DNA of 64,000 nucleotides, from positions 753,927-817,926 of the forward strand of contig VZDJ01000047.1 in NCBI GenBank assembly GCA_008694505.1, written 5' to 3'. Shown one piece after another: positions 1 to 10,309 of the stretch. The notes beneath the pieces are model-generated. The model did not search any database and was not told the origin of the DNA. It was given only the letters and a program-made list of their open reading frames with translations. The position numbers were made by a program, and so were the translations under genes. Each line of letters starts with the position of its first letter. Position 1 is the stretch's first letter. Origin of the DNA: Cyanoderma ruficeps. Lineage: Eukaryota > Chordata > Aves > Passeriformes > Timaliidae.

Positions 1-1464
1 CCACACAGGCTTCAGGAAGAATGACTCAATTATGTTTTTCCCCACAGGCAAAGACATAAAAGATGGTTGTAGACACATTGAGCACATCACAGCCAAGCAC
101 TTGGGCAGTGCCCCCTGTTGCAGAGGAAGAGCTGCAATTCCCAGTGGTGAACAATTAGATAAGAAACACATTTGGGCTGTGATGCCTTTGGCAGAGCAGC
201 CCTGGCCCCTGCGCTGTGCCCACCTGCACAAACGCTCGGCAGCAATGCTGCCCACAAACACACACACAACCCTTCATCCCAGCAATGGACACGCACTGGA
301 ACAACTTCCCAGCTGGGAGGGAAGGGCTGAGGATGTTTGGGAAAGGCACAAAATGTGAAGTCTTATTTCTAGCCACATACACTTCCTTATAAACATGTAT
401 CACTCTCACCTTCCTTATAAAAGGAAATTATGTAATATTCTGGGGAAGCTTTCCAGCCTCAACAAACATTTACAAGTCCATAAAAATAAACTTGGAGACT
501 TCCCCTTCGCCAGGAGCTTTGCTGCTTTACAGCAAGAAGTTCCACCCCCATCTGTGATCAGCAGCACAACCCAAACCTTTCCATGGTAATCAAAAGGTGC
601 AAGCATCCGCAAGTGGTTTTGTCACGAAGAAAATAACTGAGAAGTCTCCAGTGCTGAGCTGTAAATCTTGCATTGCTCATCGGGCCCCACTCGCCAGCAG
701 CTCAACAATTCAAGGAGATCCAAGTAAGACTCAATTCAAGCAAATTACATCAGACGCTTTCTGACTGTGTAACTGGAGGTATGTTTGTACCAAATTATGC
801 AGAAAAACCGAAATTCCAAGCATGCATTATGACCCTGCCACTTGTGCCACAGTAAAATACTTGCTCTAGAAAACATTGCTTATTGGGCAATAACAGAGTT
901 TGCTGTCTCAAAAGCACTGTTTGGGGAAAAATTGATCAAACAGGATATTCTCCAACCCAAAGTGTCACTTGACACTGATGCTGAACAAAGCAATGAGAAG
1001 GGCAGACAAGTCTGAGCAACACTTACTGTGGCTTTGGTACGTACAAAAGGTATGTATCAATTCACAACATACATTTACTCAGAAATAATTGTAGGCAGAG
1101 AGGGGAAAAGCTTAAAAGCTACATTGAAAGATGAGAGCAAACCCCTCGCAATTAAAGGGGAGGGAGGAGTGCTATGAACCATAATTCTATGAACCATAAT
1201 TAATGCAATACACAGTCGAGAAATACCCTTCACTTTTGTCCCTTTGCCACCTGCTTCTGAAATCTTTCAACCAAGTTTCCAGCACTAGAGCTGCACAACC
1301 CTAACCTGGCCTAAGCCACCCTCCCCTGCAGGCATTTCCCCACACACAGGTGTATTTTAGGAGATGTGGTTTCATGGAACCAGAGCCCATCCCCAGCTCC
1401 CCTTCTGGATCCCCCAAGGCACAGGAAAATGGTGACTTTCCATGGGGACTTTGTGGTGCCCCAG

Positions 1465-1610
1465 GGGCTGTCCCTGGATCCCTGGCAGTGTCCCAGGCCA
1501 GGCTGGACAGGGCTTGGAGCAGCCTGGGACAGTGGGAGGTGTCCCTGCCATGGCAGGGGTGGCCCTGGATGGGCTTCAAGGTCACCTCCATTCCAAACCG
1601 TTCAGGGATG
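1465..1610 (+). mobile_element. CR1 LINE fragment (3' end, sense on plus strand)
   Basis: The stretch containing GGCCAGGCTGGACAGGGCTT, GGAGGTGTCCCTGCCATGGC and GGTCACCTCCATTCCAAACC follows the 3' part of avian CR1 elements (after CCCTGG..GTGTCC.AGGCC and before the terminal octamers). It is 5'-truncated and its terminal ATTCTATG-type repeats have decayed. CR1 is the dominant LINE of birds. Confidence 0.8.
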
Positions 1611-3267
1611 TGGCGGGTGTAAAGCGTTTTGCTGTAGGGATGAAAAAAGCTCCAGTTCTCGTTGTATTTAAAACCATCCCGGCTGACAGGATAAGGAGCC
1701 AAATGAGAGTAACTTGATCTCATTTATCCAGCAGCCTTAACTGTAATCTTCCATGATCAGAGTTCACAGGTTTTGCCTTAGCCTTATTTTTCACTAATGA
1801 TATTCAACTTTCAGCTTGAAGCAGAACATCCAAAACTTTGATGAAAAAAAGGTTCCAACTGGTAGAAACAGCTACATTTTAAGACATATAAGGAAAACGG
1901 AATGCATTTCAAAATAACTCTGAAACTAAACTAAATAATTCCAAAGGGCATACAGATAAAATATGACTATAGGTTGTTTCTGTAGATCAGGCTGCTGATC
2001 TTCTAAAACATTTTAAAAATTAACCAAAAGAGATGAGAAACAAGAAATACTGTAAACTTAATAAAACAACATAAATAAAACATCAGGCTAGACATGCTGA
2101 CTGTTTAGAATGGAACTGTTCCCAGCAACACACTTCTCCAGAGATGTCCTCCTGTAGAACTCACAGTAAATGCTTTAACAAGAGAAAAAGTCTTTTGTTC
2201 AGGGTTTGCCTGGTCTCATAAAGATTGTAAATGAAAAGTCAGACAATCCTCACCCTCCTGCACTGCAGCACCCTGACAGAAACAGACACTTGTCTGTCTA
2301 TCCCATCTCAGTTTCCCCCCTGTGGCAGCCCAGATAAACTGAGGTTCCAAGAATTGCAGAATCACTGCAACACATTTTTGCTCTCTGAAATATTTCTGGA
2401 GATAATTTTCCTTTGCTTTCACATCCAGAATACTGAGAAAATAAAAAGGATTTAAATGAAAGGAGTGATAATTTATATTGCTGCTGCCTCCTTAAGGCAC
2501 ATCCACCATACTTGCTGTATCACACAGGGGAGAAAAGGCAGGAGATTTTTTTTCTGAGCTCTAATGCCAATTTACTGATTTCTGGAATAAAAATGAGACC
2601 TGACTCCTCTCCTCAAGCTTTCCTTCCTCCCATCCTCTGCCACCATGAAAGAAAAAAATCTGCAAGGAAAAAAATATTACACAACCTTGTGCAAATGCAC
2701 TGATGGTTTTCACTACGCTGTGGGCAAAGGTCGTTCAGATTCTGGAATATAGGAAGTATTTCTGCTACATTCTAAACACTGTTTCATTATCTTTAATGTA
2801 AGATACTAAATACTGACATTTGTCTTTAAATTAGTGCTCATTGTGCTTAAAAGAGAACCACAAAAAAAGGAATGTTTTTAATACTGTGTGCTGATTTTAA
2901 TAGACCACATGAAAATTGTAAAGATTAAAATAGCAGACGTGCAGATGCAATGCCCCTGTTAGTCAGAAAAAGTAATAAAGATGGTAATTTTAAAAGGCAC
3001 AATTTCCCCCACAATACTGACAAAAGAGTCATTAGCTGAATTTCCATACACAAACAATTTTACAAATGGCTGAAACACTGGGGGCACAAGCTCAGGGCTT
3101 GCCTGATATTGCAGCTGAGGTGATGCTGCAGCACTTAGAGAACCATCTCACACTCATCCAGAGCCATTCAGAAAACTTCCATGCTGCCTTTGAGACAGAA
3201 ACATTTCCACAGGAACCACTCTAAGGTCAACAGAAGCCTCTCACACTCTGCACAGCTCCAGCAGAGG

Positions 3268-3403
3268 AGTGAGCACAGCAGGAATATCCCAATATCCCCA
3301 AAAGTCTCTGCTGGGTCACTGCAGGGGCTCAGAGCAATCAGCATGGCAGGAATATCCCAATATCCCCAAAAGTCTCTGCTGGGTCACTGCAGGGGCTCAG
3401 AGC
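3268..3403. repeat. 68-bp tandem duplication
   Basis: Two copies at 3268-3335 and 3336-3403. A 58-base core starting GCAGGAATATCCCAATATCC is identical in both by eye; the ten-base junction parts have drifted. This produces the internal repeat seen in short spurious reading frames here. Confidence 0.92.
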
Positions 3404-4339
3404 TGCCTTGCACACCCAGGAGCCTTCCTGGAAACAACAGCAAAGCAACCAACACCAGCTAAACACTGAAATACCCAAAAAACTCCGCAACAAAAGCAAC
3501 GGAGGTCTTTCATTAAGGGAAGGTAAGTGGCCCTTTTCTGTCAAGTATCTGAAAGTGTCATAAATCAAACATCTGACAAGCTACAGTTAACTACAGAGGT
3601 TGAAGGAATTTCACCACGAGGGCTTTTGCACTTTATTAACCAGGTTGCCTTCATCTATTAGTGCCTTAAATGATCTGATAGGCAGGAGTGTACAAACAGA
3701 ATTCAATCCACACCACAACAAAAAATAAAGCGTGCAAGGAACAAAGAGAAAAATATTCAATGACACAGAGGGAATGGGATTAAGACCAATATTTACCTTT
3801 ATATTTTCAAGGCTACTCACACATATTTAACCTAACGGGTCTACTTGCAAATTAGTAATTCAATTTCTTAATTGCACCACTGTAAATAGAGAGTGACAGG
3901 ACAGGAGCTAATGGATACACTTCAGCCATGATTATTAGAAACACAATCCTGCACACAGAGGCAGCCACATGCCCACTCCTCGGAGCAGGTATTGTTATTG
4001 TAATGTAGCTGTTGGTAATAATTTCCTGGAGAAATGAGAAAGCCAGAGATCAGCTCAATGCCTGACTTGTTTACAAAACAACAGTAAATAACAGCAACAT
4101 CAATTGCAATGCTGTCACTTTCTTACATTAAACACACGACTCTTATGAAGAGCCAAATTCAAGGCTGATTTAAACAGGTGTGAATTCACAGTAGGTCTAT
4201 TGACACACACCATAAATTAAATCAGAGCCTTGTCCTTAGCAAAAATCCTCCCCATGTCTGCAGAACTACAGCACTCAGAAAGCTCTGCTCCTCATACAGC
4301 ATCAGCCACTGCAGGATTTCCTTTATTAATTATCTTTAT

Positions 4340-4440
4340 CCCTTTAACAGATACTGAATGTGAAGTGCAAAGAACGAAGGTGACTTGTCCAAAACTCACC
4401 CAACTGCCCAGCAATCAGAATGAAAAATCACCAGAGATTT
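4340..4440 (-). mobile_element. Possible ancient MIR/CORE-SINE relic (antisense on plus)
   Basis: The segment GGTGACTTGTCCAAAACTCA resembles the MIR core read in reverse, GTGACTTGCCCAAGGTCACA, with flanking AAGTGCAAAGAACGAAGG in the right order. The match is short and degraded, so a chance likeness remains possible. Confidence 0.35.
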
Positions 4441-5950
4441 AAGAACAGTCAAAAGCTCTGTTAAATGGATCACTGCTCCCAGGCTATAAAACAAATACTT
4501 AGATGAATTACACAAGAATAATCTTACATGTTTCTAGCTCATTAAACTCAGCTTTGATCTGTAACCTACTAAATTCTCTACTACATCTACTTATTAATAT
4601 ATGGCTAACATTATTATCCTATCTTTGCAGCCTGCTGTTTAAAATGTTTTTATTATCAGAAGTATTGTTTCAAATAGAGCCTGATCCCATGACTCAAATT
4701 CAATTCTCTCAGCCACCATCTAAAACCCAATGTCTTGGGAAAACACACACAGGCCCCAATGAAAATTCCCTGTGCAACAAACCCTTGGCAGAGGATGGGA
4801 GCCAGAGAAGCAGGAAGCTGAAGACAGGCACAGTGAAAATGGGGTGACATCCCAAAATTAACTGATTCCAGCAACACGATAAAATGTGATAGCTCAGAAT
4901 GCCTAATCCTCAAAGGAATACTTAATTAGGAACAAGCCATGCACTAAGGTCTCTTTTTTAACCTCAAGCAGGTGTATGTAATGTACTGCAATGTTTTTGA
5001 GCCTATATTGGACATTATCATTGGTACTGGCAGACATCCAGGAGAAATTATGCAATTACCAGCTTCATATTTAATAAATTCAAACATGTAAGTATAGAAA
5101 TGCCATTTATAAACCTCTTTCACTTATATTAACCTTATGACTACAGAGGCACTAAAATATGTCGTTGTCAACAATGAAGTGTCAATATTTAATAACATCT
5201 AGACCTGCCATAACATGCAGCTATTAAACACAGAAATTAAAATATCAGCTAAGCTTGTTGATCTTAAGCATGATAAATTTGTTTACTTACTATACTTTGT
5301 AAGGAAGCAGAGTAGCTTTTAATCAATTTTAATGCAGAGATAAAAACTACTAATTTCCCACGTTACCTAATTAAATACACATTTTTCCTCTCGGTGACAC
5401 ACTAAATCGTAAGAAAAGCAAATGAGTAAAAAAATCCTGAATGAGAACAAATATATAGAAAACCTACACACACAAAACCCAAGCCCTTGTGACCCACAAG
5501 CCCACTCTCCATATGCAGAGAAATACAAAACTGAGACACGGCAAGGACCTGTTCAGCCTGTCCTACTGATGAAGACATTTCTCCAGGTACAGCATAAGAT
5601 GGGGGGCAAATAGAGAATTCAGGACTCCAGGCTGTCTTTCTCAAGTCTGGCTGAAGAGCCTTCAAGCTGAGCCCAGAAGCTACAGGAACAACTGCATGCA
5701 AAATGTGATATAAATGTACACATCTAGATTTCTTTTAGATCCTAATTCATAGGCCACCAAATCCAAATGATAAACGTTTTACGACATAAAAACAAAGAAT
5801 GTGGGAGAGTTATTGGTCTCTAGAGAAAACGACGTCTTAACAAAATCACTGTTTCATTTTCTTTTTTTGGTCTTATTTTCTGAGACAAAAACTATAAATA
5901 CAATACGCACAGCAAACAATCCCTTCACCTTATATACAGTACAGGGATCT

Positions 5951-6060
5951 AGGAAGGAAGGGGGAAAAAAAAGGAAGGAAAAAAAAGGAGGGGAAAAAAG
6001 AGAAAGAAAACAAAACAGAAAAGAAAAAAAGGAAAGAAAGAGAAGCAGAAGAAGAAAGCT
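5951..6060 (-). promoter_or_regulatory. Long polypyrimidine tract just downstream of the TENM1 exon donor, ending in a pseudo 3' splice site
   Basis: On the plus strand this is a purine run (GGAAGG, GAAAGAAA, AGAAGAAG). On the transcribed minus strand it is about 110 bases of almost pure C and T, beginning roughly 40 bases into the intron after the donor at 6102. It ends CCTTCCTTCCTAG (AG at 5950-5949), which has the look of a strong acceptor. Such tracts are typical binding ground for PTB-family splicing proteins. A regulatory role is inference; a plain GA-rich microsatellite is the simple alternative. Confidence 0.45.
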
Positions 6061-6102
6061 TTGAATAAATTCCTGCTACTATTGGAGGCATTTCTTTATT
6101 AC

Positions 6103-6426
6103 CATTCTCCCCATCTGACTTCCTCTCGTGGTCGGTGTCGGTGAGGGACAGGGCGGAGTTGGCCCGGCTGGACAGGCAGGAGCTGTGCTCGGACTTGATG
6201 CCCCTCATCCACATCCTGAGGGCGTGCTCGGGGGACGCGGCGCCGTCCGTCTCGGTGTCCCCGTCGGAGCCCACCTCCAGCGGGTAGCCGTGTGGGGCTC
6301 CGCCGTGCAGGTCGCCCTGGAAGCCGTCAGAGCCCACCTCCAGCGGGTAGCCGTGTGGGGCTCCGCCGTGCAGGTCGCCCTGGAAGCCGGGGCACAGCCT
6401 GTGGGGAGCCTCGCGGAACTCCAGCT
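6103..6426 (-). CDS. TENM1: Teneurin-1, second coding exon (residues 73-180) carrying an in-frame tandem duplication
   Basis: This exon continues the teneurin-1 cytoplasmic domain. After the acceptor TGTGTTTTTCAG (AG at 6428-6427) it reads [14 protein letters not shown], then a 21-residue block present twice (residues 87-107 and 108-128), then [20 protein letters not shown] and [20 protein letters not shown], a stretch nearly invariant in teneurin-1. The donor G|GTAATA at 6103/6102-6101 leaves phase 1. The exon is 324 bases, a multiple of three, so it could be skipped without breaking frame. Known teneurin-1 proteins have one copy of the block as far as I recall, so this domain should be 21 residues longer than usual. 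The exon is very GC-rich at third positions compared with its AT-rich introns. The proline-rich SH3-binding part and the transmembrane helix belong to later exons left of the window. Confidence 0.96.
6261..6386 (-). repeat. 63-bp in-frame tandem duplication inside a TENM1 exon
   Basis: Copy one is 6261-6323 and copy two 6324-6386, directly abutting. By eye they differ at one base (6266 G versus 6329 A), a synonymous change in a serine codon on the minus strand. The repeated peptide begins FQGDLHGG and ends VGSDG. The reading frame is kept on both sides. Confidence 0.95.
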
Positions 6427-6491
6427 CTGAAAAACACATAAGTGCAGGGGGAAAAAAAAAATGTACGATTCGGGTCATGTAACAACACGTA

Positions 6492-6629
6492 GAATTCCGA
6501 TTTCTTCAGAGGGCTCATAGCAAAGTTTACTGAAGGAGAGATGCTTTTTATACAGTGTTTCAACTCCAGTTTCTTCAGAGGGCTCATGGCAAAGTTTACT
6601 GAGGGAGAGATGCTTTTCATACAGTGTTT
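6492..6629. repeat. 69-bp intronic tandem duplication next to the TENM1 exon
   Basis: Two copies of a 69-base unit, 6492-6560 and 6561-6629. The last 60 bases of each (from TTTCTTCAGAGGGCTCAT to TACAGTGTTT) match with only a few differences; the first nine have diverged. The array lies 66 bases upstream of the exon acceptor on the minus strand. Confidence 0.9.
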
Positions 6630-7268
6630 GGGTGCAATGAATAGGATTGGTCCTTTAGGGCATCACCTTTTTGTAAACATCTCTACCAGTAAACAAGTTG
6701 GAAAAACACCAGGGGTCAGGAGGAGGAGATCTACAAGATCTTTTTGGGTTCCTCCTTATGATTTCCCAGGCCAGACTGAGACAGTTCTGTCCTTGGCTTT
6801 TCCACAGGCTTCAAGGCCCTGCCTGGAGCCCGAGAATCCATGTTCTGACCACAGTCAATTCCCACACAATACAACTTTGATTTTCTTTTGGAGAAGCTGT
6901 TTTGGGAATTAACACTGTTCACACTATTTTGTGGTCAGTGACTCACTCTGCTATCTAATCCACTCTACGTATAATACAGCTAGAAGAATTTATTACAGTG
7001 CTGCACTGTAATTGTGCCTTTTTGTCTGATAGAAATATGTATCATAGCTCAAACATGTACACACCCACACACTGAGAGCTGCACTTCAATTTACAACTGA
7101 AGTGAGCATCTGCAAACACAGATACTTTCTCACGTTTTGCCAGGAAGGCAACAGCTCCAGATTAACCTCAGTATGTTCGTATCCAAGGGGAAGTGTAGCC
7201 AATTTGCCAACAGGGAACTTATAATAAAACATTTAAAATATTTGGTTTATCAGGGAAGACAAAGAAAG

Positions 7269-7570
7269 GGTACTTACCATCAGCTTGCTCTTTGAGAGTG
7301 CTGTCCTTGCATATTCACACCAGTGGGTTTGGGTTCTCCAGTGCTGGTGCCTACAGGAACTTCCCAGGAGAGCAGTGCCTATAGGACTGTACCAGGGCCA
7401 TCCCGTGACACCAAGCCATCTGAGATTTGGGAGCTGTACAGTGCCACAGGTTATCCTTACTGAACACCGCAGCTGCTGGCAGCAGAAATCCAAGCACAAA
7501 CAGAAGGTGGACAGCACCCAGAATGTGAATATGCAGAGGAAACATTCTCGAAGAACTACAGGTAAGTAAC
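7269..7570. mobile_element. Inverted-repeat (MITE-like) element, about 300 bp
   Basis: The left end GGTACTTACC....TTGCATATTCACACC and the reverse complement of the right end, GTTACTTACCTGTAGTTC....CTGCATATTCACATT, align over about 50 bases with scattered changes. The right end on plus reads GAATATGCAGAGG then GAAGAACTACAGGTAAGTA. A further inverted copy of the inner motif, CCTCTGCATATTC, lies just outside at 7606-7618 and pairs exactly with 7529-7541. This form suggests a non-autonomous DNA transposon. I see no clear target-site duplication. Ends of this type resemble old amniote repeats, but I cannot name the family. Confidence 0.5.
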
Positions 7571-10309
7571 ACACATCAGCAAACTGCAGCTTCCCTCTGA
7601 GGTAGCCTCTGCATATTCTCACTTGTGAGAATCCAATTACAAATGCAACTCACAGGGACGATGACAGGGAGTTCTAATTAAATAAGGATTATAGAACTGC
7701 ACTCCCTAATTGAACATCAGACCTGGGATGCCATCTTGAGAGACTAAATACTATATCAAATATGCATACAGTATTTCAGTTTCTAGAAAAGGAACGTTAG
7801 AGACAAGAGTCATCGATCAGGACTAAGGACAAACACTCTTTTCGACTGTCATCCTAACTAAAGCTTTAATCTGCCAAACTAATCCACTTACCAGCCAGTG
7901 AGAGCAATGATTCTGATTTTAAGCACTCTCTCTTGAAGTAACAAAAAGCCCCAGTATTTCCTTGAAGGTATCAACCACAACCTACAAACCAAATGCTAAG
8001 ATATGAATTCAACCACCTGAAGAAAGTGTTACTCATGTGTCTCTATAGATCTTTCTTTTGCCATCCAAAAATTCCCGAAGGTCTTGGTTGTAGTCTTGGC
8101 TTTGAGCTCAGGGAACACCAAGCTCATTAGTGGAGGGCAAGGGAAGAAGGTGGGCAGCAGAGAAGGCTGACTCCAAGGTTTGATGGAGGTGCCTGAGAGA
8201 AAACAGCCAAAATGTTTGGAACCAGTTGTGCAGTGAATATTTGGCATTTGAACTTTGTCTACCTTACAACAGGTGTGATTTCAAGAAACATCATCTGAGC
8301 CTTCTTCCCCTTTAAAAAAGATACCTGCTTATTTTCACCATCTGAGGAACTTCTCCACAGTTACAACTCTTCCCCTAACTTCAAGAATCCCCTCAGCTGA
8401 TGGCAGCTCCTCAGGGACAAGGATTCAGGCATTTTTTTTCCATGGTTGTCCCTCCAGGCAGACTCTGCCATTCCCAGCCTGGGGCCCAGTGTTCTCCCTG
8501 TTTGTATTTGCATATGCCAAGGGGAATGTTCATCCCAGTAAATCCCACCAAATGCTAATTAGATTACACATTTTTAAGAAGGACAGAATTTACCCTTCAG
8601 TCGTCTGTATGTTAATTCCTTTTTTTTTTTTTTGGGGAGCGAAAGAGAATTTTTCTACTCTAACTCATGTTCAACTCAAGTTTAACACAATCTATTGCCT
8701 TAATAGTCTATTTCTTAAGTATACAAGCCTTTGCAGGATTTTAACTCCCACGGGATGCATTTTCTGAAAAGCTTTTACAATGGCAGAAGTGGCTGCTTTT
8801 AGTCTGCATATCTAACCTTTTTACCTAAAATACTACACATTTCCACAAGGACGTGAAGTTCAAGTAGATTTATGATAGGTTCAGTATTACCACAAAGACA
8901 CAGCCACAAGAGAAATGAGAGAACATTCACACAAAATTTAAGTTTTTGCATGAACAGAGGGAAAAAAGTGACAGTTGTGAAGATGATGAAAGGATTTTCA
9001 ACTCTGGACCTTCACAGAGCCTGTTGTAACACAATTGTTATAAAAAGAAGTACTTTATCTCACAGATACTAATTTAGTTTTTCAAAAAGTAACACATGAA
9101 GACATATAAAACACCTAATGATCAAGAAAAGGAAATTAGACTTTGTTTAAAAAAAAGAAATCAGAGCATTCTGCTTCTAAATACAACTTTCTATTAAAAA
9201 TATATATCTTCAGAGATAAACAGTTAAAGAGAAGCTGGACAGATATTGAAGGCTGATATGAGATCTGGGCAGCTGACCAGGCAGTTGTAACAGAGCTCCA
9301 GCTTTGCTCTAACAAAGCCACTGAAAACTCCAGGCAGCTCATGAAGGGTTTATTTACTGTGGCATCAGTTTAGCCACCAGCACATTAAAAGCCTCCAGTT
9401 GGGATTTTCATGTAGACACAAAACTCTTGTCCCAGTGCATCCTCAGGACTATACCTCGTACATTTTTTCACACTGGAGTTACTCCAGTGCTTTAATCTGC
9501 AGGTGTATTTTATGTGCTGCAGAACAACAAGGCAGACCAGCAACTCTTGGTGCAAGAGGCTCAGACACTGGGAGGGAGGGAAGGAGTGAAGAGAAATGCA
9601 AATCAAATGGGGAAAGTGAAGTTCGCCTTCATTTCCGGAAGCAGTACATATGCATTCCCCTAAATGAGAAATTTTGAGGGCTATTGAGCACTCTGCAAAA
9701 TTTCATGTGTTCAACAGCCCTTAAAATTTCTCATTTTTCACCTGAGGATTGTGGTTTACTGGCTGGACTTGAGAATTAAATGTGCAGAGGTCTTAAGCTG
9801 CTTCATAAAGGCATTCGTGAAACACAACCTGCTGCATACATTTTTGAATGCATTTGTGTTTATGCCGCTCATTTAGTCAAAGATCTTACTTGTTTCCAGG
9901 ATGAGAGCATACCACATCTTTCCTAGGACAATATAACCCCAAGACATTAAGCTACAGTAACCATCCGTACAAAAATCATTGAGGAAGAAGCTAAAAATCA
10001 ATTAATTTGCAAAAACGCATTACACTGACTACTAATTTTAGAAATCTCAACTTTATCACCAATTCCACAGCCTGGAACTGTTTCTCAGCAGCACATATTT
10101 AAATAAATAAATTTGATATACATATTACAAAAAAAACCCCACCTAAAATATACCGGTAGAATTTTTACACTTCCATACCTAATGCATTGTATTGTACATT
10201 TTATTTTGCTGTCTTTCAACTTTTCCTAGCATTCCCTTCATTATGCAGCTCACTTACCAACATTATCCTCCAGTCACCAACAAAAAGAACTTAGGAAAAA
10301 GACCTAAAC

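Larger units (their letters stand above)
1..5950 (-). other. TENM1: TENM1 intron (downstream part); mostly no features
   Basis: AT-rich noncoding sequence after the second coding exon; the intron runs off the left edge. I see a CR1 fragment at 1465-1610, a 68-bp duplication at 3268-3403 and a possible MIR relic at 4340-4440. The remainder shows no exon with matching splice sites and no recognisable protein similarity. Confidence 0.7.

Noticed and set aside
1301..1723. 140-residue minus and several plus frames
   Set aside because: Overlap a CR1 3' fragment; frames on both strands with no domain.
5801..6064. Plus-strand frame ending in a lysine/arginine-rich tail
   Set aside because: It is the GA-rich tract read in one frame; no start context, family or splice support.
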